DNA from: a virus
IMG/VR virus record: IMGVR_UViG_3300043540_000402
Span: 1 to 31,297 of that record
Length of the DNA stretch: 31,297 nucleotides
Direction: 5' to 3' (one strand)
Below the pieces are notes generated by a model. It had not been told where the DNA came from and searched no databases. It saw nothing but the letters and a program-made list of their open reading frames with translations. Both the position numbers and the translations under genes were made by a program. Numbering within the stretch: position 1 is the stretch's first letter; each line of letters starts with the position of its first letter. Of the stretch, positions 1 to 5,208 are shown in pieces.

Positions 1-66
1 AGCATAATGCTAATATTGATACTGTCATATCAAAAAATGATAATAGATGCAAGCAAAAAATGAAAT

Positions 67-102
67 TCGAATCGAATTGATCGAATCGAATTGAATCGAA
101 TC
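67..102. repeat. 14-bp tandem repeat
   Basis: Two perfect tandem copies of TCGAATCGAATTGA (67-80 and 81-94) are followed by a partial copy, ATCGAATC. The tract is built from CGAAT words. I see no gene around it, and its role is unknown; it lies at the outer edge of the putative origin region. Confidence 0.7.
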
Positions 103-570
103 TTCAGACGACAAACGAAAAAGCTTGTCAAACGATTCTAAGGCCATTTAAGCGCCAAAATTCATTGAGCCATACGTTTCACCTTGCCATATCAGAAAAA
201 CCGCTTAAAAAGCTTCTCACGCTATTTGAACACGATAAAATAAAACAAACATAATCCCCCCATATACATCATAAAAATGAGGATAATATCCAACTTTCTC
301 AATTTATCCCCGTTCCACAAAAAATAAACTCTCCACAATCCACAAAAAGCACAGATATCCTCCATATATATAAAATTTGTTTATCCCACAGATGTTTATC
401 CAACTTTTACCTATCCCCCAAAAACCAAAATTATCCCCAAAAAACAGTATTCAATTTTCCAAATGTGGTTCCGGCGTTTGCCGATTAAGGACAAAATTTT
501 GATTTTCCCAAAACTTTATCCACGGATTTTTAGGGTAGGATATCCTAAATGAGGATCATTCAGTGTTTGT
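103..570. other. AT-rich non-coding region with DnaA-box-like words
   Basis: I see no convincing gene here. From about 300 to 525 there are several + strand words close to the DnaA box (TTATCCACA): TTATCCACG near 517, TTATCCCACA near 381, and TTATCCCC or TTATCCAAC near 304, 397 and 430. A 12-bp palindrome, TAGGATATCCTA, lies at 536-547. AT-rich DNA with DnaA-like words next to the iterons that follow is the usual make-up of a plasmid-type origin. None of the boxes is a perfect match, so DnaA binding is inference. Confidence 0.35.
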
Positions 571-809
571 ATATCCGTTCGCTGATTGCATATCCGATTC
601 GGAAACAGGATGTCTATTCAGCGAACGGATATACATTCGCTGAACGCATATCCTATTCGTGAACGGGATGTCCTCTTTGTGAACGGGATGTCCATTTAGT
701 GAACGGGATGTCCTCTTTGTGAACGGGATGTCCATTTAGTGAACGAAACGTCCTCTTTGTGAACGGGATATCCATTCGCTGAATGGATATCCAATTTGTG
801 ACGTTTCGT
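571..809. repeat. Iteron array, candidate replication origin
   Basis: Nine direct repeats of 19-20 bp run head to tail from 623 to 799, starting at 623, 642, 661, 681, 701, 721, 741, 761 and 781. The central units read GAACGGGATGTCC followed by CTCTTTGT or ATTTAGT in alternation, which gives a 40-bp higher-order period. The outer units are diverged. An inverted half-site, ATATCCGTTC (571-580), mirrors GAACGGATAT (623-632). ACGAAACGTC (743-752) is mirrored by GACGTTTCGT (800-809). Direct repeats of about 20 bp spaced two helical turns apart, with an inverted half-copy, are characteristic of iteron origins bound by a plasmid Rep initiator. No classical Rep gene is visible in the window. A transcriptional operator array is the main alternative. 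Confidence 0.7.
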
Positions 810-930
810 CCTATTTTTCCCAAAGTCGATTTTTCCCAAAGCTGTTTGGCATATTTCGATTCTGCTTTGCCAAAAACTGCTGTTTGCTGAATCTGTCTTC
901 AATTGGATATAAGACGGTATCATTTTTCCC

Positions 931-959
931 TTGACCTATTGAAAAAAACGATGTATAGA
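931..959 (+). promoter_or_regulatory. Sigma70-type promoter for the 1101 gene
   Basis: TTGACC (931-936) is separated by exactly 17 bp from TATAGA (954-959). It lies about 140 bp upstream of the start codon at 1101, leaving a long structured leader. The nearby repeated TTTTTCCCAAAG words (about 813-840) could be operator sequences. Confidence 0.6.
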
Positions 960-1006
960 GGAATCAAACAGTATATATACGGTCTTTGATAATCGATGGG
1001 TTTTGG

Positions 1007-1074
1007 TTTTTCTTGTGGGAATTTTTCCTTCCTTTTTTCCCACAAGAAAAAAATAATCGGAAAAAGGAAGGAAA
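1007..1074 (+). promoter_or_regulatory. Structured mRNA leader, possible pseudoknot
   Basis: TTTTTCTTGTGGGAA (1007-1021) pairs perfectly over 15 bp with TTCCCACAAGAAAAA (1037-1051). The loop between them contains TTTTCCTTCCTTTTT (1023-1037), which is a perfect 15-nt complement of AAAAAGGAAGGAAAA (1060-1074) just upstream of the ribosome site at 1088-1093. The loop-to-downstream pairing makes an H-type pseudoknot, or two competing helices, possible. It probably controls transcription read-through or translation of the 1101 gene; the mechanism is inference. Confidence 0.5.
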
Positions 1075-1100
1075 ATCAAATACATATAAGGAGAAGAGCA

Positions 1101-1601
1101 ATGAAAAAGGAAATGGCAAAGGAACAAGGAAAAGAAACAGAACAACAAAAAATGGCAAGGGAAAAGTTCCTTGCAACGCTTGAGCGGAAAGCCAGAAAGC
1201 AATTTCTGGCTGATACGAAAGAATATGAACGTTGCATTTATCTGCAGACCACAAAGAAAGAAATGGAACTGATAAAAGAGAAGATGCAAACGTTAGAAAA
1301 GCGCTTGCGAAGATTAGGTACTTCATCGACAACGTCAACAACGTCAACAAAGTCTATTTCATCGACATCTTCAACGATAGACTTTAAGTCTATCGCTCAA
1401 GCCATGAAGGGTGAGAAAAAACCCAAGGAATTGGGTGAGAAGGAACGCAAGGTGTACCAGAAGGTACATTCCTATTCAACATGTTTCAAGTCTGAAGCAT
1501 GGGGACTCAATGAATTGAGTCCTTCGAATATTTCCGCTCTTGAGGGGTGGAAAAAATCAACCGTTAGGACGTATTGGGAACAAATACATCCTTTGCTGTA
1601 G
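1101..1601 (+). CDS. Unknown coiled-coil protein with C-terminal helix-turn-helix-like segment
   Basis: The protein has 166 residues and I do not recognise its family. ATG 1101 is chosen because AAGGAG (1088-1093) sits at the right distance; an in-frame ATG at 996 lies inside the structured leader. Residues 1-73 are highly charged and helical, probably a coiled coil. A Ser/Thr-rich linker follows at about 74-92. The C-terminal part ends in a segment containing NISALEGWKKSTVRTYW, which resembles a helix-turn-helix recognition unit. It lies between an iteron array and a parS site and has its own promoter and structured leader. A role as replication initiator, partition accessory or local repressor is therefore plausible, but this rests on position and a weak HTH resemblance. 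No catalytic motif is visible. A hairpin (1610-1645) closes the transcript. Confidence 0.7.
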   Translation: MKKEMAKEQGKETEQQKMAREKFLATLERKARKQFLADTKEYERCIYLQTTKKEMELIKEKMQTLEKRLRRLGTSSTTSTTSTKSISSTSSTIDFKSIAQAMKGEKKPKELGEKERKVYQKVHSYSTCFKSEAWGLNELSPSNISALEGWKKSTVRTYWEQIHPLL

Positions 1602-1609
1602 GTCTCGAT

Positions 1610-1645
1610 AACATCTGGCAGGCGATAGGAAACCTGCCAGATGTT
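1610..1645 (+). terminator. Hairpin terminator after the 1101 gene
   Basis: AACATCTGGCAGG (1610-1622) and CCTGCCAGATGTT (1633-1645) form a perfect 13-bp stem with a 10-nt loop, 8 nt after the stop codon. There is no clean T-run, so termination may be weak or the hairpin may act in another way. Its 3' arm overlaps the first bases of the parS palindrome. Confidence 0.55.
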
Positions 1646-1657
1646 TCACGTGAAACA
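1642..1657. other. parS: Canonical parS centromere site (ParB-binding)
   Basis: TGTTTCACGTGAAACA is a perfect 16-bp palindrome and an exact match to the bacterial chromosomal parS consensus TGTTNCACGTGAAACA, the site loaded by ParB-family CTP-dependent clamps. It lies between two hairpins (1610-1645 and 1657-1691). A chance match of this quality in a window this long is expected roughly 3 times in 100,000 under equal base frequencies. No parA or parB gene is in the window, so the binding protein would be supplied by the host or by phage genes elsewhere. Confidence 0.85.
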
Positions 1658-1691
1658 TGGGATAACCAATAAAATCGGTGGGTTATCCCAT
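1657..1691. repeat. Inverted repeat abutting parS
   Basis: ATGGGATAACC (1657-1667) pairs with GGTTATCCCAT (1681-1691) over 11 bp around a 13-nt loop. It begins on the last base of parS, so parS is bracketed by hairpins. It could be a terminator for the opposite strand or part of a partition complex. Confidence 0.5.
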
Positions 1692-1750
1692 ATCCCCCAC
1701 CCGTCGGATGTTGGGATAGTTTTTTGTTGGCAAAATCGGCACCTCACCAC

Positions 1751-2074
1751 AAAATTTTTTGTAGATTTTGGATGGATTTTGCAAATTTTGGATGGATTTT
1801 TTAAATGGTACCCCACCATAAAATTTTTTGTGGATTTTGGATGGATTGGGAAAATTGGATAAACAGACAAAAGTGGATAAATAGACAAAATTTTTTGTAG
1901 ATTTTGGATGGATTGGGAAAATTGGATATATGGAGAAAACGATGCCTCCCCACAAAATTTTTTGTGGATTTTGGATGGATTGGTCATTTCTCCCATAAAA
2001 TTTTTTGTGGATTTTGAATGGATAGGGTAAATTGGATAAATAGACAAAATTTTTTGTGGATTTTGGATGGATTG
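1751..2074. repeat. Six dispersed copies of a 28-bp AT-rich repeat
   Basis: A unit starting AAAATTTTTTGTGGATTTTG and continuing GATGGATT recurs at 1751, 1820, 1887, 1954, 1997 and 2046, with spacings of 69, 67, 67, 43 and 49 bp. Between copies, variants of AAATTGGATAAATAGACA recur. The array lies just to the right of parS. Open frames across it are repeat artefacts. It may be a protein-binding or spreading array or simply repeat-expanded DNA. From the end of the array to about 2340 I see only T-rich DNA without a gene. Confidence 0.7.
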
Positions 2075-2339
2075 GTATATACTGGACAAAGCATTTATTT
2101 GTGGGATATATCAGAAGTTGGATAATATAGTTTGTATATATGTATATGATGTGGATATTTATATTTCTTTGAATCAGTGTCTATATTTGTTCCTTACGTT
2201 TGTTTTTGATTCCTATGTATTTTAGTTCTTGGATTCTTTTGTTCTTGGATTCTTTTATTTTGAAATTATTTGTGTCCTTCCTTGTTTCTGTTTATCCTTC
2301 CTTGTTTTTTCTTATCCTTTTAGTGTTTATTTTTGAAAT

Positions 2340-2982
2340 TATTTATCCAACTTGTTTGATTTTTATTTATCCAACTCATTTGATTTTTGTGAAAAATACA
2401 ATTTTTGGATTTTGATTTTTCTGTATATAGGAGCAGATTTTTTTATTTTGTGTAAAATCAGATGGTTAATTTTTTGGGGAATTTTCTGTGGAATCTGACA
2501 ATCTGTGTGGATACAGTATTTTCGGTTGGATAATTGGAGGAAAATTGTATTATTTGATTGGATAACGATGAATACTGGGTTTGCTGGAGTCAATGTTTAT
2601 CGAGGTGGATAAATGAATGTCTGTTTGGTGTTATTTTTTGATTTTTCCCTCGCCCCATGTGCAGAGAGTGAATGGTGCTTGAATGAAATCCTTAAAAATC
2701 AAACGGTTACAATTTTAGAGAATTTTGATGGAATTTTATCAAATTTTTTTGTTTTTTGTTTGTTTGAAATTTTTGTTTTGCATAAAAATCAAACAGTTAC
2801 AAATCCGATTAAAATCTGATTGTTTGATTTTTTAATTTTTGATAAATTTTGATTTATCCAACTATCCAACTTTTTATTTTATCCAACTTTTTGTTGGATA
2901 AATATTTATCCAACAAGGATTTATCCAAAAAGGATTTATCCAACAAGGAGGATAAATATTTTGGTTTTGTTGGATATAAATA
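2340..2982. repeat. TTATCCAAC repeat cluster 1, non-coding
   Basis: This gene-free, T-rich stretch has scattered TTATCCAAC and GTTGGATAA words that become dense from 2858. A perfect inverted pair, TTTATCCAAC (2878-2887) and GTTGGATAAA (2893-2902), encloses a T5 loop. AAAAATCAAACGGTTACAA (2694-2712) recurs with one change at 2784-2802, and GTTTGATTTTTT (2822-2833) is its partial inverse. Short open frames here have no plausible starts or protein-like composition. Confidence 0.6.
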
Positions 2983-3011
2983 TTGACTTTGCAATATGTA
3001 TAATATATTTT
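2983..3011 (+). promoter_or_regulatory. Promoter for the 3043 gene
   Basis: TTGACT (2983-2988) is followed at 17 bp by TATTTT (3006-3011); TATAAT at 2999-3004 is an overlapping alternative -10. The arrangement and the shared ATATGTATA word resemble the promoter ahead of the terminase genes (5103-5131), which suggests common control. Confidence 0.5.
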
Positions 3012-3042
3012 ATCCTTAAAAACAAGAAAGGAGGGATTCAAT

Positions 3043-3384
3043 ATGACTGTTGTTTATGTGGATGTAATCAAAAAATTAAGTTTGGAGAAACTTGTTCGAA
3101 CATATAGAGAAAACTATCCATGCAATCCTGAACTTATGCAGTTGTTGGATGAGTTGGATTATTTGATTGCAAATCCAACTCAACACAGGATTGGTCCATA
3201 TACTCCACCAAAAAACTCATCGGATGGAAAAAAACAAAAAAAGAGGAGAAAACGTAAATACAAGGAGGAGGATAATGTCACGATCAGGTATAATAAAACA
3301 CAAACAGGACGTGGACGCAATGTTTTCAAAAATTTGAAGACAGGATCAGAGGACAATAGATTGGATTTTATCCAAAACACTTGA
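3043..3384 (+). CDS. Small basic protein of unknown function
   Basis: The protein has 113 residues and I do not recognise it. The start is well supported: AAAGGAGGG lies directly upstream (from about 3027) and a promoter lies at 2983-3011. Residues 1-50 look like a small alpha-helical domain (SLEKLVRTYRENYPCNPELM). A very basic tract, KKQKKRRKRKYK, follows at about residues 63-74, and then a polar tail. Strong basicity suggests nucleic-acid binding. It is the only credible gene in about 3.6 kb of repeats, so it may act on those repeats or be a small regulator. A second strong ribosome site (AAGGAGGAGG, 3262-3271) lies inside the gene, ahead of an out-of-frame ATG at 3275 with a 20-codon frame. 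A hairpin at 3391 may end the transcript. Confidence 0.6.
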   Translation: MTVVYVDVIKKLSLEKLVRTYRENYPCNPELMQLLDELDYLIANPTQHRIGPYTPPKNSSDGKKQKKRRKRKYKEEDNVTIRYNKTQTGRGRNVFKNLKTGSEDNRLDFIQNT

Positions 3385-3390
3385 TCGAGG

Positions 3391-3417
3391 ATTTATCCAA
3401 CTTTTTGTTGGATAAAT
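3391..3417. terminator. Palindromic hairpin after the 3043 gene
   Basis: ATTTATCCAAC (3391-3401), loop TTTTT, and GTTGGATAAAT (3407-3417) make a perfect 11-bp stem, 6 nt after the stop codon. The same element recurs around 2878 and 5016. It may be a bidirectional terminator or a binding site for a dimeric protein; it is too AT-rich to be a confident intrinsic terminator. Confidence 0.4.
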
Positions 3418-3795
3418 ATTTTGTTTATCCAACAAAGTTTATTTATCCAACTTTTTATTTATCCAACAAAGTATTTATCCAATGACAAAATACTTTGTTT
3501 TATCCAACAAATGGGATAAACGGATTTGTTTTTATCCAACTATCCAATTGAAAAACAAATCAGTTTATCCAAGGACAAGAAAAACATTTATCCAAGGATA
3601 AAACAAAGTATTTATCCAATGGACGAAATAATTTATTTATCCAACTATTTGTTGGATGAATTTTTTGTTTATCCATTGGATAAAACAAAGTATTTATCCA
3701 AGTACAAACTGATTTGTTTATCCAACTATATAAATATAAAATAATTTGTTTATCCAACTATCCAATTAAATAACAAATCAGTTTATCCAACCCAG
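3418..3795. repeat. TTATCCAAC repeat cluster 2, non-coding
   Basis: TTTATCCAA followed by C, T or G recurs every 15-40 bp in this stretch, mostly in one orientation, with a few GTTGGATAA copies. It also contains TATCCAACTATCCAA doublets near 3536, 3640 and 3755. No coding sequence is credible: the open frames simply translate the repeat. Confidence 0.65.
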
Positions 3796-3920
3796 GGATA
3801 AATCCTTGATCAAGGATAAAGCAAGTAAGGACCGAGGATAAAGCAAGTAAGGACCGAGGATAAAGCAAGTAAGGACCGAGGATAAAGCAAGTAAGGACCG
3901 AGGATAAATCCTTGATCAAG
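3796..3920. repeat. Four perfect 22-bp tandem repeats with flanking 19-bp direct repeats
   Basis: A 22-bp unit (starting AGGATAAAGCAAG, ending TAAGGACCG) is repeated perfectly at 3813, 3835, 3857 and 3879, with a partial fifth copy at 3901-3908. The array is bounded by two identical copies of GGATAAATCCTTGATCAAG (3796-3814 and 3902-3920), each containing CTTGATCAAG, a 10-bp palindrome. The unit length and lack of divergence match a second iteron or centromere-type protein-binding array. Confidence 0.75.
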
Positions 3921-3979
3921 TAATCCTGTACATTTCTTGGTCCTATCTATTCCTTTGCTAAATAAAACGAAATCTCCCC

Positions 3980-4046
3980 GAAAACCTGGAGAAACAAAGT
4001 ATAGGCTTGCTCCGCAAGCCGTATACTGCAGTTTCGTAAGGTTTTC
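3980..4046 (+). other. Long imperfect hairpin A
   Basis: Nested pairings are GAAAACCT (3980-3987) with AGGTTTTC (4039-4046), GAAAC (3991-3995) with GTTTC (4031-4035), GTATA (3999-4003) with TATAC (4022-4026), and GGCTTGC (4004-4010) with GCAAGCC (4014-4020) around a TCC loop. This 67-nt rod has symmetric internal loops, as in a folded RNA or a single-stranded DNA hairpin. No gene overlaps it credibly. Confidence 0.6.
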
Positions 4047-4047
4047 C

Positions 4048-4124
4048 GTTTTTGTGCGATGGTTGTTATGAGCAAAGGCTTGCGAAGCAAGCCTGTAGCT
4101 ACATAACAACCTGAGCACAAAAAC
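4048..4124 (+). other. Long imperfect hairpin B
   Basis: Nested pairings are GTTTTTGTGC (4048-4057) with GCACAAAAAC (4115-4124), GGTTGTTATG (4061-4070) with CATAACAACC (4102-4111), and AGGCTTGC (4076-4083) with GCAAGCCT (4087-4094) around a GAA loop. It begins 2 nt after hairpin A ends and has the same GGCTTGC-N3-GCAAGCC tip. Together the two rods look like a paired structural element, either RNA or DNA. Confidence 0.6.
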
Positions 4125-4136
4125 TTTCTGCAAGTG

Positions 4137-4199
4137 ATGTTTCAATTTGGAACAGGATAGATTTTGTAATGTTTCAATTTGGAACAGGATAGATTTTGT
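4137..4199. repeat. 31-bp direct repeat, two copies
   Basis: A 31-bp unit beginning ATGTTTCAATTTGGAACAGG is present perfectly at 4137-4167 and 4169-4199, separated by one base. The spacing is too short for a CRISPR spacer. Function unknown. Confidence 0.7.
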
Positions 4200-4218
4200 T
4201 GGATTGAATCAAAATTTC

Positions 4219-4321
4219 AAAATTTTTTCGAAAAAATTTTTCCGCGACAAATGAAATAATATCCAAATCCTCATATTAAATTTCTAACGAAATTTAATAT
4301 TCATATTTAGATATTATTTCA
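4219..4321. repeat. Palindrome and long AT-rich hairpin
   Basis: A perfect 22-bp palindrome centred on TTCGAA spans 4219-4240. It is followed by a 70-nt hairpin: TGAAATAATATC (4252-4263) with GATATTATTTCA (4310-4321), AAAT with ATTT, and ATATTAAATTT (4273-4283) with AAATTTAATAT (4290-4300) around CTAACG. With hairpins A and B this makes a run of cruciform-capable sequences within 340 bp. Confidence 0.55.
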
Positions 4322-4362
4322 TTCAGGAGGATCTTGTTATTAGTATCTAATATCCAGGACTT

Positions 4363-4452
4363 ACGCGCGCGCGCGAGAGTACTTGCGCGTGAGTACTTGC
4401 GCGAGTACTCGTGCGCGCGTATATATTTGCGCGAGTACTCGTGCGCGCGTAT
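4363..4452. repeat. CG-rich alternating purine-pyrimidine block
   Basis: In strongly AT-rich surroundings, this block is made of GCGCGC runs and four AGTACT palindromes. A 26-bp unit (starting TTGCGCGAGTACTCG) is duplicated at 4397-4422 and 4427-4452. The left half is an approximate inverse of the right half. Alternating CG/GT steps favour Z-DNA. From 4453 to about 4617 I see no gene, only a short inverted pair, GGCTCT and AGAGCC, near 4549-4572. Confidence 0.6.
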
Positions 4453-4561
4453 TAAAGATCGATTTTAAGGCACCTAATAGACCGAATAAGCCAAACCATA
4501 TCTGATCTGGTGTGATTCTCTTCCCCACCATGATAATTTTGATCCTTGAGGCTCTCAGTTC

Positions 4562-4601
4562 GTTTTAGAGCCATTCCTGAATCAGTTTTCGGACCAAAAA
4601 C
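4562..4601 (+). other. Solitary type II CRISPR-repeat-like sequence (tentative)
   Basis: The 40-nt stretch begins GTTTTAGAGC, identical to the first 10 nt of the Streptococcus pyogenes-type II-A repeat, and ends GGACCAAAAAC, close to its GGTCCCAAAAC end. The middle does not align well, the length is 40 rather than 36, and there is only one copy. Terminal GTTTT and AAAAC are complementary, as in type II repeats. It could be coincidence. Confidence 0.2.
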
Positions 4602-4617
4602 GGGGGTGTCTCGAACC

Positions 4618-5036
4618 AAGTTGGATAAATATGGAAATAATTTGTTTTATCCAACAAAATTTGTTTACCCAACTATCCAACAAAATTTTGTTGGATAAAT
4701 ATTTTGTTTATCCAACTATCCAACTTTTGATTTATCCAGCAAAATTCTATTGAACAAATCAAAAGTTGGATAAATAAATTTCACTTGATGAAACTTTGTT
4801 GGATAAATCAAAGTTGGATAAAATATTTGTATATTTATCCAACCAAATTCTATTGAAAATAATTTATTTATCCAACAAAATTTATTTATACAACTATCCA
4901 ACAGAATTTATCCAACAAAATTCTGTTGGATAAATATTTTGTTTATCCAATTATCCAACAAATTATTTTATCAAATTATTTAATTATCCAACAAAATATT
5001 TATCCAACTTTGATTTATCCAACTTTTTGTTGGATA
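4618..5036. repeat. TTATCCAAC repeat cluster 3, non-coding
   Basis: This is the densest cluster, with TTATCCAAC and GTTGGATAA in both orientations. Composite palindromes include a perfect 24-bp one at 4674-4697, a 12-bp stem at 4906-4935 (ATTTATCCAACA with TGTTGGATAAAT), and TATCCAAC-T5-GTTGGATA at 5016-5036. No gene is credible. The cluster ends just before the terminase promoter. Confidence 0.65.
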
Positions 5037-5102
5037 TATCCACTAATTTTTAATTAAATTTATCCTTTTTTCATTGATTTTGATAAAAATGTTGAAAATC
5101 CT

Positions 5103-5174
5103 TTGACTTTTCCATGAAATATGTATATTTTGTACCAAAATTATGGAAAATTTATCGAAATTTTCCATAATTTT
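5103..5174 (+). promoter_or_regulatory. Terminase-operon promoter with 17-bp hairpin operator
   Basis: TTGACT (5103-5108) is followed at 17 bp by TATTTT (5126-5131). Immediately downstream, a perfect 17-bp inverted repeat (5137-5153 and 5158-5174) encloses an ATCG loop. TTTTCCAT occurs at 5108-5115 (overlapping the -35 region) and at 5161-5168, and its inverse ATGGAAAA at 5143-5150. This is the layout of a repressor or activator operator, or of a transcript hairpin that modulates expression. It is the probable entry point for the packaging and head operon. Confidence 0.6.
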
Positions 5175-5208
5175 GTTGATAATTTCAACCTAAAATAGGA
5201 CTATGTCC

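Noticed and set aside
696-923. Open frame on the minus strand across the iterons
   Set aside because: It translates the 20-bp repeats, has no ribosome site and no protein-like composition.
1641-1862. Open frame starting within parS (MFHVKH...)
   Set aside because: The start is the parS palindrome read as codons, and the rest translates the 28-bp repeats; no ribosome site.
1646-2089. 147-codon minus-strand frame rich in HPKSTKNF repeats
   Set aside because: Artefact of the six DNA repeats; low complexity and no start signal.
3275-3337. 20-codon frame inside the 3043 gene behind a strong AAGGAGGAGG site
   Set aside because: Too short and without other support; the purine-rich site also encodes the Lys/Glu codons of the larger gene.
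3526-3744. 72-codon frame over TTATCCAAC cluster 2
   Set aside because: Direct translation of the repeat with no start signal.
3980-4124. Twin hairpins as integron attC sites
   Set aside because: No RYYYAAC/GTTRRRY core pairs at the ends and no gene cassette between them.
3810-4145. 111-codon minus-strand frame over the 22-bp repeats and twin hairpins
   Set aside because: The repeated ILGPYLLYP pattern is the 22-bp array read as codons; no ribosome site.
4137-4199. Possible CRISPR array (GTTTCAAT-like repeats)
   Set aside because: Two tandem 31-bp copies are separated by a single base, so there are no spacers.
4453-4617. Possible tRNA gene between the CG block and repeat cluster 3
   Set aside because: A GGCTCT/AGAGCC pair and a TTCG word exist, but no cloverleaf with acceptor stem and anticodon arm can be built on either strand.
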